Of a stretch of DNA of 53,572 bases, positions 9,201-17,199 are shown piece after piece; within the stretch, counting starts at the first letter, position 1; every line of letters begins with the position of its first letter. Below the pieces are notes generated by a model, which was not told the DNA's origin, ran no database searches, and was given only the letters and a program-made list of their open reading frames with translations. This stretch comes from Flavobacteriaceae bacterium. Its GTDB lineage: Bacteria; Bacteroidota; Bacteroidia; Flavobacteriales; Flavobacteriaceae. The position numbers and the translations under genes are program-made. The DNA is taken from positions 1 through 53,572 of the forward strand of contig CANCPC010000007.1 in NCBI GenBank assembly GCA_947379965.1, read 5' to 3'.

Positions 9201-9516
9201 TAATGGCAAGAATGTTTTAGAGCAAATGAATCAAATCGAAAAGCAGCTTTTGAATAAAGGTTTTAAAAACGAAACCTTACAAAAAATTATTAATGTCAAA
9301 CAAGAATTGTTAAAATTAAATACCGCTTTACAGCAGCAAGGACAAGACAATAAGCGTCAATCTGAAACAAATAAAAAGGATTTTTCTAATCCTACAAATA
9401 CACTACCTAAAGGTCTTTTGGATTATTTAAATAGCGTTGAGATATTAAATAGACAATCCCTACCTTTGCATTCAAATTTCAATCAAAAAGTACAAGTATA
9501 TTTTAATAAAAAATGA
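6211..9516 (+). CDS. DUF4175 family membrane/coiled-coil protein
   Basis: A 1101-residue protein of the DUF4175 type common in Bacteroidota; function unknown. Hydrophobic segments lie at about residues 21-45, 50-75 and 148-168. An Ig-like beta-rich region follows, then a long Lys/Glu/Gln-rich coiled coil (about residues 490-760). A Gly/Lys/Asp-rich low-complexity stretch lies near residues 905-970 (GPGKPKPGQGEGMQ and beyond), and a final Gln-rich helical part ends the protein. The start is a TTG; no in-frame ATG fits the N-terminus better. Its stop overlaps the ybeY ATG (ATGA), so the two are translationally coupled. Confidence 0.85.
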   Translation: MESSKVIYQKLELFIKKFYINELIRGIIFFVGFGLLYFLFTLFIEYFLWLKPLGRTFLFWIFVSVEIFLFLRFILFPVFQLFKFKKGIDYKEASSIIGNHFSDVNDKLTNFLQLTNDKNHSELLLASIEQKANSLQPIPFTNAINFNSNSKYLPLALIPILFFALFYISGNSKIISQSLNRIVHFQQQFLPPAPFQFMVLNPNLTTEQNQDFVFRIKTEGKVIPEKVLIFIGNESYFMESIKPGEFQFKFEKPLSTILFHLEANAISSQDYQLNVLAVPSIANFEMTLNFPNYLNRKPEIIKGNGNAIIPEGTHITWKITALATQSIGWKDLGFISSFSKTNNVFSFSKQIVQNTEYQIITSNFKIKNYEKLGYQLSIIKDQFPSIVVNNAPDSLKIDNTYVLGRISDDYGLSKLQVVYYPKNKLEAAKRGTIAIKSTLNDQFVFSFPSLLPVVQGVSYEYYFEVFDNDAIHNFKSSKSSVFSNHISTDSEKQDYDFQQQNNNINSLVKSLKNQDKQISDLEKIQKSAKEKDNFEFKDQQKINDFIKRQDLQDKIMKEFTEKMKDNLDKIKTDKNDHFKEDLEKRIDNVDKDLEKNNKLLEELKDLNDRIKQEELTEKMDKFKQNAKNQTKSLEQLVELTKKYYVQKKAEQIRTKLNKLSDKQNDLSKKDKENNTEHQDEINKEFDKIQDELKALSKDNKELKKPLDIPNDALQQKSIDEDLKNSSQELQKENKTKAQSKQKSAAKKMKQMAQNMEQIMDQGEKEQLSEDIAMLRQVLDNLLTFSFSQEEIMAKFKISSIASPAFNKNLKTQQDLKLQFKHIDDSLFAMSLRNPKIGDNITKEIGWAQYNLDKSLDNLADAQLQKGVSHQQYIVSSSNTLANLLAEVLNNLQMSMSSMGPGKPKPGQGEGMQLSDIIKKQQGLGDKVKEGMEKGKKDGDGKDGDSGKNGKKSASDGKSGQEGPEGEGNAKAILQIYKEQKQLRDALQNELEKQGFGGNGKNVLEQMNQIEKQLLNKGFKNETLQKIINVKQELLKLNTALQQQGQDNKRQSETNKKDFSNPTNTLPKGLLDYLNSVEILNRQSLPLHSNFNQKVQVYFNKK

Positions 9517-9932
9517 TCTATTTTAACTACGAAACCGAGTTTAATCTCGATAATGAAGAGGCTATTTCTAAATGGATTTCAAATGTAATTACATCTGAAA
9601 GCAAAAAAGAAGGTGAGATTAATTATATCTTCTGTGATGATGATTATTTATACAAAATCAATTATGAACATTTAGGACATGACACTTTAACGGACATTAT
9701 CAGTTTTGATTATAGTATAGGGAACGAAATACATGGAGATATTTTTATTTCCATTGAAAGAGTTATAGACAACGCTTCTGATTTCAAAGTTTCTTTTAAC
9801 GAAGAATTGAAACGAGTTTTGGTTCACGGAATATTGCATTACTGTGGTTACAAAGATAAATCAGAAAAAGACGAAGTTATAATGAGAGGTAAAGAAGATG
9901 AAAAATTATCTTTGTTTCACGTGGAACAGTAG
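9513..9932 (+). CDS. ybeY: Endoribonuclease YbeY (rRNA maturation factor)
   Basis: A 139-residue metal-dependent RNase family member involved in 16S rRNA 3' end maturation and ribosome quality control. The metal site is HGILHYCGYKD: His105 and His109 are present, but the third ligand of the usual HxxxHxxxxxH motif is Asp115. As far as I recall this is the Bacteroidota form, and Asp can still bind the metal. It overlaps the DUF4175 gene by 4 bases and precedes mnmG by 99 bases. Its last codons (S-L-F-H-V-E-Q-stop) are encoded by a parS-like 16-mer at 9913-9928, so C-terminus and DNA site share sequence. Confidence 0.93.
   Translation: MIYFNYETEFNLDNEEAISKWISNVITSESKKEGEINYIFCDDDYLYKINYEHLGHDTLTDIISFDYSIGNEIHGDIFISIERVIDNASDFKVSFNEELKRVLVHGILHYCGYKDKSEKDEVIMRGKEDEKLSLFHVEQ
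9913..9928. other. parS: parS-like ParB-binding site 1, inside the ybeY 3' end
   Basis: TGTTTCACGTGGAACA is the reverse complement of TGTTCCACGTGAAACA and matches the general bacterial parS consensus TGTTNCACGTGAAACA at every position. It encodes Phe-His-Val-Glu near the YbeY C-terminus. Known: ParB/Spo0J nucleates at such sites close to the replication origin. Confidence 0.85.
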
Positions 9933-9958
9933 TTCTAACTTTGTGATATTTTAATTAA

Positions 9959-9974
9959 TGTTTCACGTGGAACA
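9959..9974. other. parS: parS-like ParB-binding site 2
   Basis: TGTTTCACGTGGAACA, identical to site 1 and in the same orientation, starting 46 bases after it in the ybeY-mnmG spacer. It also matches the parS consensus fully. Confidence 0.88.
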
Positions 9975-10031
9975 AACTTTAAAAACATTAATTTAGAAAC
10001 TAATTCTAAATCAACAAATAAATAAAACCGG

Positions 10032-11903
10032 ATGTTTCTAGAAGAATATGATGTAATTGTTGTTGGGGCAGGTCATGCTGGCTGCGAAGCCGCCGCTGCT
10101 GCCGCTAATCTTGGCTCCGCAACTTTATTGGTTACCATGAGTTTGCAAAATATTGCTCAAATGTCTTGTAACCCTGCTATGGGTGGAATTGCAAAAGGAC
10201 AAATAGTTCGTGAGATTGATGCGCTTGGCGGTTATTCAGGAATCGTTTCGGATAATACTGCAATTCAATTTAAGATGTTGAACAAATCGAAAGGCCCTGC
10301 AATGTGGTCGCCAAGAGTTCAAAGTGATCGAATGCGTTTTTCCGAAGAATGGCGTTTGATGCTTGAAGGAACACCTAATCTAGACTTTTATCAAGAAATG
10401 GTAAAAGGATTGATTATCGAAAACGGTAAAATTAAGGGAATTCGAACTTCACTTGGAATTGAAATTAAATCGAAGTCGGTTGTTTTGACAAATGGAACTT
10501 TCTTGAATGGATTGATTCATATTGGTGAAAAACAATTTGGTGGAGGTAGAGCTGGAGAAAGTGCTGCTTATGGGATTACCGAAGATTTAGTTCAAGCAGG
10601 TTTTCAATCTGGAAGAATGAAGACTGGAACACCTCCAAGAGTTGATGGACGTTCTTTGGATTATTCTAAAATGAATGAAGAAAAAGGAGATATCAAACCC
10701 GATAAATTCTCTTATTCCGATGAAACTAAACCTTTGATTCATCAAAGATCTTGTCATATGACTTATACTTCTCTGGAAGTTCATGATATTTTAAGAGAAG
10801 GTTTTGATCGTTCTCCAATGTTTAATGGAAGAATTAAAAGTCTTGGTCCAAGATATTGTCCCTCAATTGAAGATAAAATTAATCGTTTTGCTGATAAAGA
10901 AAGACATCAATTATTCGTGGAACCAGAAGGCTGGAAAACATGTGAAGTGTATGTAAATGGTTTTTCTACTTCGCTTCCTGAAGACATACAATTTAAAGCG
11001 TTAAGTTCTGTTGTAGGTTTCGAAAAAGTTAAATTTTTTCGTCCAGGTTATGCTATCGAATATGATTATTTTCCGCCAACGCAATTAAAACATACTTTAG
11101 AAACTAAATTAGTTGAAGGTTTGTATTTCGCTGGACAAATAAATGGAACCACTGGATATGAAGAAGCGGCGTCTCAAGGATTAATGGCTGGAATTAACGC
11201 AGCATTAAAAGTTCAAGAACAAGCACCATTTGTTTTAAAAAGAGACGAAGCATATATAGGCGTTTTAATCGATGACTTAATTACAAAAGGAACCGAAGAG
11301 CCCTATAGAATGTTTACTTCTCGTGCAGAATACAGAACTTTATTGCGTCAAGATAATGCTGATTTCAGATTGACACCCATGTCATATGAAATTGGGTTAG
11401 CTTCTGAAAAACGACTTCGTAGAATGGAACACAAATTGAATGAATCTGAAAAGATGGTTGCCTTTTTTAAAGAGACTAGTGTTACAATAGGGGAAGCAAA
11501 TCCTATTTTAGAATCAAAAGGTACTGCTTTGATAACTCAAGGAGACAAAATGTTTAAAGTTTTTTCTCGGCCACAGATAGAATTGGAGGATATAGTAAAA
11601 TTTGAAAAAGTAGCTGCATATGTTTCAGAAAATAGTTTAGATCAAGAAATTTTAGAACAAGCTGAAATACAAGTAAAGTATTCAGGATATATCGAAAAGG
11701 AAAGAAATAATGCTAATAAGTTAACACGATTAGAAGACGCAAAAATTCCAGAGAATTTCGATTACAATAAAATTAAATCAATGTCGATTGAAGCCAGACA
11801 AAAATTAAGCAAAATTCGACCTGTTACTATTTCTCAAGCTTCAAGAATTAGCGGTGTTTCGCCAAGTGATGTTTCAGTATTGTTAATTTACATGGGACGT
11901 TAG
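10032..11903 (+). CDS. mnmG: tRNA uridine 5-carboxymethylaminomethyl modification enzyme MnmG
   Basis: A 623-residue FAD protein (GidA) that, with the GTPase MnmE, installs carboxymethylaminomethyl at U34 of certain tRNAs. The FAD-binding dinucleotide fold is at the N-terminus (GAGHAG, residues 12-17). Conserved GidA segments such as MSCNPAMGGIAKGQ and the PEDIQ region follow; length is normal. MnmE is not in the window. The gene is bracketed by three parS-like sites. In many bacteria mnmG belongs to the origin-proximal mnmE-mnmG-parAB group, so the location is consistent with an origin-near region, although parAB is absent here. Confidence 0.97.
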   Translation: MFLEEYDVIVVGAGHAGCEAAAAAANLGSATLLVTMSLQNIAQMSCNPAMGGIAKGQIVREIDALGGYSGIVSDNTAIQFKMLNKSKGPAMWSPRVQSDRMRFSEEWRLMLEGTPNLDFYQEMVKGLIIENGKIKGIRTSLGIEIKSKSVVLTNGTFLNGLIHIGEKQFGGGRAGESAAYGITEDLVQAGFQSGRMKTGTPPRVDGRSLDYSKMNEEKGDIKPDKFSYSDETKPLIHQRSCHMTYTSLEVHDILREGFDRSPMFNGRIKSLGPRYCPSIEDKINRFADKERHQLFVEPEGWKTCEVYVNGFSTSLPEDIQFKALSSVVGFEKVKFFRPGYAIEYDYFPPTQLKHTLETKLVEGLYFAGQINGTTGYEEAASQGLMAGINAALKVQEQAPFVLKRDEAYIGVLIDDLITKGTEEPYRMFTSRAEYRTLLRQDNADFRLTPMSYEIGLASEKRLRRMEHKLNESEKMVAFFKETSVTIGEANPILESKGTALITQGDKMFKVFSRPQIELEDIVKFEKVAAYVSENSLDQEILEQAEIQVKYSGYIEKERNNANKLTRLEDAKIPENFDYNKIKSMSIEARQKLSKIRPVTISQASRISGVSPSDVSVLLIYMGR

Positions 11904-11933
11904 AATTTCATAATTCAATTATTTGTTTAATGT

Positions 11934-11969
11934 TTTTTGATTTAAATCTGAAATCAAAAATCGTTAATC
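11934..11969. repeat. Dispersed repeat A, copy 1
   Basis: TTTTTGATTT (11934-11943) and AAATCAAAAA (11951-11960) form a hairpin. Bases 11946-11969 are the exact reverse complement of 34181-34204, 24 of 24 bases. The core is ATCTGAAATCAAAAATCGTT. It lies between mnmG and parS site 3. Confidence 0.7.
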
Positions 11970-11987
11970 GACAATCTAAAACAATTG

Positions 11988-12003
11988 TGTTCCACGTGAA
12001 ACT
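11988..12003. other. parS: parS-like ParB-binding site 3
   Basis: TGTTCCACGTGAAACT matches the parS consensus TGTTNCACGTGAAACA in 15 of 16 positions; only the last base differs. It is in the opposite orientation to sites 1 and 2 and lies in the spacer after mnmG. Confidence 0.8.
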
Positions 12004-12054
12004 ACTTTGCCAAGCCCTAGTGTTATTGGTGATTTTAAAAAAAGAATAAAATAA

Positions 12055-12903
12055 ATGGACATTTCAAATAAAAAACATTTTCTTACTGTAAAAGATTATT
12101 CGGTTTCTAAAGAAACTTTCGATTTGTATCAAGATGATGCTTTGGATATGTTAATAACGTTTCCTCAACCAAGTCTAGCAAACTTAGGGAAGTATTACGA
12201 AAGCGAAGATTACATTTCTCACACAGATAACAAACGATCTTTGTTTGAAAAATTATATCATTTTATAAAAAGCATTGCTTTAAAAAATAAGCTTAATTTA
12301 ATAAACTCTTTTCAACCCAATAAAGGTAAAATTCTTGATATTGGAGCTGGAACTGGAGAATTTTTGTTGGTTGCAAAAAATGATGGTTGGCAAACGATAG
12401 GAATAGAGCCAAGCGAAAGAGCAAAATCTATTGCTTTAAACAAAGGAGTCTCAATTGTAGAGTTAACAACAGAATTAGAAGATCAATATTTTGACGTGAT
12501 TTCGATGTGGCACGTTTTAGAACATGTTCCAGATTTAAACAAGCAAATTAAAGAATTGAAACGTTTGCTGAAACCGACTGGAACATTAATTATTGCGGTA
12601 CCAAATTTTAAATCATTTGATGCAAAACATTACGGAAAATTTTGGGCTGCTTACGATGTACCCATTCACTTTTGGCATTTTTCTAAAACTGCAATTAAAT
12701 TACTTTTCGAAAAAGAACAAATGAAATTAGAAAAAGTACTTCCAATGAAATTTGATTCTTTTTATGTAAGCTTATTATCAGAAAAATATAAATCAGGAAA
12801 AATGAATTTTGTGAAAGCATTTTTCATCGGATTGACATCGAATTTGCTTGCAAAGAAGAATTTGGAATATTCTTCACATATTTATATTCTAAAAAACAAG
12901 TAA
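12055..12903 (+). CDS. Class I SAM-dependent methyltransferase
   Basis: A 282-residue protein with a Rossmann methyltransferase core. Motif I is ILDIGAGTGEFL at about residues 92-103, an acidic residue ends the next strand (GIEPSERA), and the later motif WHVLEHVPD (near residue 151) is typical of Methyltransf_11/12 type enzymes acting on small molecules, lipids or sugars. The N-terminal 80 residues may form a substrate cap. The substrate cannot be read from sequence. It follows mnmG after 151 bases containing parS site 3, and probably has its own promoter. Confidence 0.85.
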   Translation: MDISNKKHFLTVKDYSVSKETFDLYQDDALDMLITFPQPSLANLGKYYESEDYISHTDNKRSLFEKLYHFIKSIALKNKLNLINSFQPNKGKILDIGAGTGEFLLVAKNDGWQTIGIEPSERAKSIALNKGVSIVELTTELEDQYFDVISMWHVLEHVPDLNKQIKELKRLLKPTGTLIIAVPNFKSFDAKHYGKFWAAYDVPIHFWHFSKTAIKLLFEKEQMKLEKVLPMKFDSFYVSLLSEKYKSGKMNFVKAFFIGLTSNLLAKKNLEYSSHIYILKNK

Positions 12904-13082
12904 AACCCATTTTAAACGCATTTAAGCGTATTTTTTACCTCTCTTAATAATATTGTTCTTAATTTCGCCCAACGTCGTTTATTTAAACGCTATTAAATCC
13001 GTTTTCAATAGTTTGAACTTATAAACAAAAAAATTACCATAAGAAAACCTTATTAAGTAAATAGTTTTCAATTATTAAACTT

Positions 13083-13115
13083 TTTGAAAATGCTATTTAT
13101 TTTTTTATATTTTTG
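13083..13115 (+). promoter_or_regulatory. Bacteroidota-type promoter of the OmpH/Skp gene
   Basis: TTTG (13083-13086) and TATTTTTG (13108-13115) are separated by 21 bases and fit the TTTG/TAnnTTTG consensus. The -7 box ends 33 bases before the ATG at 13149. Confidence 0.5.
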
Positions 13116-13148
13116 TGACTAATACTTATAAATTAGAAAAATTTAAAA

Positions 13149-13703
13149 ATGAAAAAAGCATTCTTAATTATCGCACTTTCGGTTTCAATTGTTTCATGTA
13201 ATAAAACAGCAGAGGTAAAGGAGGTAAAAACAGCATATGTAGACACTTCTCTTTTGATGAAAGAATATACAGAAGCAAAAGATCTTGAAGCTAAATACAA
13301 AGCTAAATCAGAAGAAAAAGGAAGACAACTAGAAGCTGAAATTAATCGTTTCAAACAAGATGCTGCTAATTTTCAAAGTCAAGCACAAGCAAACGGACAA
13401 GCTTGGGCGCAACAAAAAGGTGCCGAATTGCAAAGAAGAGAGCAACAATTAGGTCAAGCTCAACAAGCACTTTCTCAACAATTACAACAAGAAAGTAGTG
13501 TAGAAATGGACTCATTGGTAAGTGGAGTTAAAAAGTTTATTAAATCGTACGGTAAAGAAAAAGGATATACTTATATTTATGGTACAGGTGATGCTGCAAG
13601 TATTTTGTATGCTGAAGATAAATACAACATTACAAAAGATATCGTAAAATTATTAAACGATAAATATAAAGCTCCAGCCAAAAAAGAAGAAGTAAAAAAA
13701 TAA
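13149..13703 (+). CDS. OmpH/Skp family periplasmic chaperone, predicted lipoprotein
   Basis: A 184-residue protein whose N-terminus MKKAFLIIALSVSIVSCN is a lipoprotein signal with lipidation Cys17. The mature part begins with the Skp-type strand (KTAYVDTSLLMKEY). A long Lys/Glu/Gln-rich helical hairpin at about residues 38-122 forms the tentacles that hold unfolded outer-membrane proteins, and a C-terminal strand region (GYTYIYGTGDAASILYA) closes the trimer body. E. coli Skp is soluble; the Cys suggests a membrane-anchored version, as in several Bacteroidota homologues. It is flanked by its own promoter and a strong terminator. Confidence 0.88.
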   Translation: MKKAFLIIALSVSIVSCNKTAEVKEVKTAYVDTSLLMKEYTEAKDLEAKYKAKSEEKGRQLEAEINRFKQDAANFQSQAQANGQAWAQQKGAELQRREQQLGQAQQALSQQLQQESSVEMDSLVSGVKKFIKSYGKEKGYTYIYGTGDAASILYAEDKYNITKDIVKLLNDKYKAPAKKEEVKK

Positions 13704-13722
13704 TTTGTTAGAATTTTAGTTT

Positions 13723-13753
13723 AAAAATGTCACGCAATCGCGTGACATTTTTT
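13723..13753 (+). terminator. Strong terminator after the OmpH/Skp gene
   Basis: AAAAATGTCACGC (13723-13735) pairs without mismatch with GCGTGACATTTTT (13740-13752) around loop AATC, a 13-bp stem running into a T-tract. Confidence 0.9.
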
Positions 13754-13803
13754 ATTATTTCAATTTAAAAAACTCTATTTTTAGATTTTAATTTATACGC
13801 CAA

Positions 13804-16074
13804 ATGCAAACAATATCAGAAGCCGCCGTTTACACCTTACAATTCATTAATCAAACACAACGTTCTATTTTTCTAACCGGAAAAGCAGGAACAGGAAAAA
13901 CGACACTTCTTAGAGAAATTATTCAAACTACATATAAGAATACTGTTGTGGTTGCGCCAACAGGTATTGCTGCACTAAATGCTGGCGGAGTTACTATTCA
14001 TTCTATGTTTCAGTTGCCTTTTGGAGGTTTTATTCCAGATAATTCATCGCCTTTTTTTTCGGAAAACACAAAATTTGAAACCAAAGCCACTTTACGCAGG
14101 CATTTCAAAATGAGTGGTTTAAAGAAATCAGTTATTCGAAATATGGAATTACTAATTATTGACGAAGTAAGTATGCTTCGGGCTGATTTATTGGATGCAA
14201 TGGATTTTATGATGCAATCCGTTCGAAAAAAAAATACTGCATTTGGTGGTGTTCAAGTATTGTTTATTGGTGATTTATTACAATTACCCCCCGTGATTCG
14301 GGACGATGAATGGAGAACTTTGCGTAAATATTATAAGGGAAAATTCTTTTTTCATTCTCACGTAATTCAGCAAAATCCACCTTTATACATTGAATTATCC
14401 AAGATTTTTCGTCAAACGGATGAAGCCTTTATTTCAATTTTGAATAATCTTCGAAACAATCAAATTTCGGAAGACGACATTCAAGCATTGAATCAATATG
14501 TTAAGCCTAATTTTGATTTGAAAGACAATAAAGGCTTTATCACTTTAACAACACATAATGCCAAAGCTGATGCAATGAATGCACAAGCATTAGAAGATTT
14601 AGAAGGTACTTTAGTAACTTATAAGCCCGATATAGTTGATGATTTCCCAGACAAAATATATCCTGTCGAGGAGAATTTAAAACTAAAAGTAGGCGCACAA
14701 GTAATGTTTGTTAAAAATGATTTATCGTTTGATAAGAATTATTTCAACGGGAAAATGGGAATTATCAAATCGCTTTCGGCTAAGGAAATCCTTGTTCATT
14801 TTCCAGATGAAAATAAAACGATAGAAGTTGAAAAATACGAATGGCAAAATATTCGCTACAAGGTGGATGAAAATACCAAAGAAATAGAAGAGGAAGTTTT
14901 AGGAACTTTTGTTCATTATCCTATAAAATTGGCATGGGCCATTACCGTTCATAAAAGTCAAGGACTTACTTTTGAAAAAGCCGCACTCGATGTTTCGCAA
15001 GTTTTTCTGCCAGGACAAGCATATGTAGCATTGTCGAGGTTACGATCTTTAAATGGCCTAATTTTACTTTCTCCGCTTCGAATGAATGGTATTTCGAATG
15101 CTCAAGATGTAATGGATTATTCACTAAATAAAGCAACCGAATCCTTCTTGGCAAGTACCTTACATTTTGAAACTAAAAATTTTATCCATAATTATCTCAT
15201 TAATTCATTCGACTGGAGTGAATTAGCCCAGGAATGGCGCAATCATAAATTCAGTTATGACTCAAAAGGAGATGGGTCTGAGAAATCGAAACATCTTATT
15301 TTGGCACGTAAACAAACCGAAGCCATCGAATCACTTTTGGATCCATCCACAAAATTTGTTCAGCAATTGAATAAACTTTTCAGTCAGGAGATCGCAGATC
15401 TCAATCATATTTATCAAAGGTTTGAAGCAGCTTTCAACTATTTCCATCAGCCATTGGATAATTTGGTTCACGAAATCCTTTGGAAAATAGAAGAAGTTAA
15501 GCGCATCAAAAAAGTAAAAGCTTTTCACGATGAATTAATAGTCCTCGAAGAACTCCAAATTAAAGCCGTTTTACAATTATTGAAAGCCCAATTATTGATA
15601 AAAACTGTAGTCAATGGGGAAACAATTTCTAAAGAAAAACTCTCCTCAGAGGAAATTAAACACTACAAAATCAATAAATTAAAAAGTATTCAAGACGATT
15701 TCAAAACCATAAACGTAACTTTAATCGAGGACGAAGTTGACATAGAAAGATATACTAAAACTAAAAAGACCACCAAAGAACCTAAGAAATCAACCGTTCA
15801 AGAAACCTATGAATTGTGGCTTGAAAAGAACACCATCAAGGAAATAGCAGCAATTAGAAAATTTACAGAGGAAACTATTTTAGGACATTTAACCAAATTA
15901 ATTATTACACAAACTATCAGCATCAATGAAGTTTTGCCGGAGGATAAAATTAAGGAGTTGACAGAAGCTTTTTATGGTTATAAGGAAGAATCTATTTCGC
16001 CATTAAAAGAAAAATACGGCGACAAGTTCACTTGGGAAGAGTTGCGAATGTTTAAGGCTAGTTTAAATATATAA
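13804..16074 (+). CDS. PIF1-type helicase with C-terminal helix-turn-helix domain
   Basis: A 756-residue SF1B helicase. Walker A is GKAGTGKT (residues 26-33), Walker B LLIIDEVSML (about 118-127), and later motifs include the Gln motif GDLLQLPPV and ITVHKSQGLTFEKA with VALSRLRSL near residues 380-415, as in PIF1/RecD-like enzymes. Residues after about 440 are helical and end with a small helix-turn-helix (ETYELWLEKNTIKEIAAIR, about 660-680) like the domain found at RecQ C-termini. PIF1 helicases unwind G-quadruplexes and D-loops; the precise role here is unknown. It is a single gene between two terminators. Confidence 0.88.
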   Translation: MQTISEAAVYTLQFINQTQRSIFLTGKAGTGKTTLLREIIQTTYKNTVVVAPTGIAALNAGGVTIHSMFQLPFGGFIPDNSSPFFSENTKFETKATLRRHFKMSGLKKSVIRNMELLIIDEVSMLRADLLDAMDFMMQSVRKKNTAFGGVQVLFIGDLLQLPPVIRDDEWRTLRKYYKGKFFFHSHVIQQNPPLYIELSKIFRQTDEAFISILNNLRNNQISEDDIQALNQYVKPNFDLKDNKGFITLTTHNAKADAMNAQALEDLEGTLVTYKPDIVDDFPDKIYPVEENLKLKVGAQVMFVKNDLSFDKNYFNGKMGIIKSLSAKEILVHFPDENKTIEVEKYEWQNIRYKVDENTKEIEEEVLGTFVHYPIKLAWAITVHKSQGLTFEKAALDVSQVFLPGQAYVALSRLRSLNGLILLSPLRMNGISNAQDVMDYSLNKATESFLASTLHFETKNFIHNYLINSFDWSELAQEWRNHKFSYDSKGDGSEKSKHLILARKQTEAIESLLDPSTKFVQQLNKLFSQEIADLNHIYQRFEAAFNYFHQPLDNLVHEILWKIEEVKRIKKVKAFHDELIVLEELQIKAVLQLLKAQLLIKTVVNGETISKEKLSSEEIKHYKINKLKSIQDDFKTINVTLIEDEVDIERYTKTKKTTKEPKKSTVQETYELWLEKNTIKEIAAIRKFTEETILGHLTKLIITQTISINEVLPEDKIKELTEAFYGYKEESISPLKEKYGDKFTWEELRMFKASLNI

Positions 16075-16098
16075 CGGCAGTAAATGGTATTAAATAAA

Positions 16099-16124
16099 AA
16101 ACCCATTCTTAAAGGAATGGGTTT
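16099..16124. terminator. Bidirectional terminator between helicase and HU/SPOR genes
   Basis: AAACCCATTC (16099-16108) pairs perfectly with GAATGGGTTT (16115-16124) around a 6-base loop, between two convergent genes, with A and T tracts on either side. Confidence 0.85.
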
Positions 16125-16128
16125 GGTT

Positions 16129-17097
16129 TTATAAAGATTCAACTAAGATCCAAGCATCAGGATTTATTGTTTTTCGAATTTCTTGTTTTACTTTTTCTGC
16201 CTCAGGAAAAGTAGCATAACTTCCGTAAAGAACCGGGAATAATCCGTATTTGTTTTGTGGAATTCGTCGCGCTTTAAAACCTAGATTAGATAATCTTTTA
16301 AATACCCTTTGAGCATTTTTTTCTTCTCTAAAAGCACCCGCCATAATATGATAGGACATTTTTTCTTCTTTTACGCTAAGCGTTCCGGTTTTGACACTCA
16401 AGGTTACCGCAGGAATTGGACTTTCAATAAAAAAAGTGGCCTCTTGAATTTTGTTTTGAACTTTTTTCTGAACCGATTTTTGAACAAGAATTGTTTCCTC
16501 AGCGATTTGTTGTTTATACAATTGGTTACCTATCGTTCCTGTTAGACCTAATCCTAAAACAAAAATAGCTGCATATTTCAAATATTTGCTTGAATTTCTG
16601 CTCTCTGGAAGTAAAGTAATTACTGTTTCTTCTTCGATATTTTCTTCAAGAGCTTCGATTTTTTGTTTGAAAATTTCTCTTTTGACCATTGGAGAAACAA
16701 AAGCACTTAATCCAAAAGAATTTGTTAAATAATTAGTTTGATCGTTGGGGGTAAAAATTAAATTTTTATCAGCGTTAAGCGCAAACTTACCTACATTTTT
16801 TATAGAAAAAATCCCATTTTCTTGAAGTTCCTTTTTCCAATTGAAAACTTCATATTGAATGGCGCTAATAGCAAATTCATAAGATGTTTTTTCAGCTTGT
16901 GCAATATGATTGGCCAATAATCCATCATTGTTTTTTAGATAAGCATTGAAAGATATCATTTTCTTAGGAGGAAAAAATGAATTGGAGTTTTCAATAAGTT
17001 GAGCCGATTGAATTTCTGTCAAAAAAGCACCGAAACCCGGAACGGTTACACATTGATAACGGTATAATAGCTGAGAGATGTATGTTTCTATGTTCAT
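16129..17097 (-). CDS. Bacterial HU-like (CCDC81-type) and SPOR domain protein
   Basis: Residues 1-120 resemble the paired HU-like domains of Bacteroidota SPOR proteins (VTVPGFGAFLTE, GIFSIKNVGKFAL). One membrane segment (about residues 176-195) follows, then a periplasmic SPOR domain at the C-terminus (YHIMAGAFREEKNAQRV). SPOR domains bind denuded peptidoglycan at division sites, so this protein could link DNA or cytoplasm to the septal wall; that is inference. I start at MNIETYI (17097), not at an ATG six codons upstream: the upstream ATG lies in the promoter -7 region. The chosen ATG is only about 5 bases from that box, so the mRNA may be nearly leaderless. Confidence 0.85.
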   Translation of the reverse strand: MNIETYISQLLYRYQCVTVPGFGAFLTEIQSAQLIENSNSFFPPKKMISFNAYLKNNDGLLANHIAQAEKTSYEFAISAIQYEVFNWKKELQENGIFSIKNVGKFALNADKNLIFTPNDQTNYLTNSFGLSAFVSPMVKREIFKQKIEALEENIEEETVITLLPESRNSSKYLKYAAIFVLGLGLTGTIGNQLYKQQIAEETILVQKSVQKKVQNKIQEATFFIESPIPAVTLSVKTGTLSVKEEKMSYHIMAGAFREEKNAQRVFKRLSNLGFKARRIPQNKYGLFPVLYGSYATFPEAEKVKQEIRKTINPDAWILVESL

Positions 17098-17102
17098 AGT
17101 TA

Positions 17103-17132
17103 CAAAGTTATACAATGAAAATAGTTATCAAA
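17103..17132 (-). promoter_or_regulatory. Promoter of the HU/SPOR gene
   Basis: On the minus strand TTTG (plus 17129-17132) is followed after 18 bases by TAACTTTG (plus 17103-17110), a good consensus match. It ends 5 bases before the ATG at 17097. Confidence 0.55.
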
Positions 17133-17199
17133 ATTTTATTCACAATTTTTATTAACAATTCACTTTATATTTTATACATTTCAAACTCAAACGGTTCCT

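Noticed and set aside
9958..9996. A mini-ORF starting MFHVEQ at parS site 2
   Set aside because: It is created by the parS sequence, is only 12 codons long and has no ribosome-binding context.
12914..12936. Terminator after the methyltransferase gene
   Set aside because: Only a 4-bp ACGC/GCGT stem can be formed before the T-run, too weak to call.
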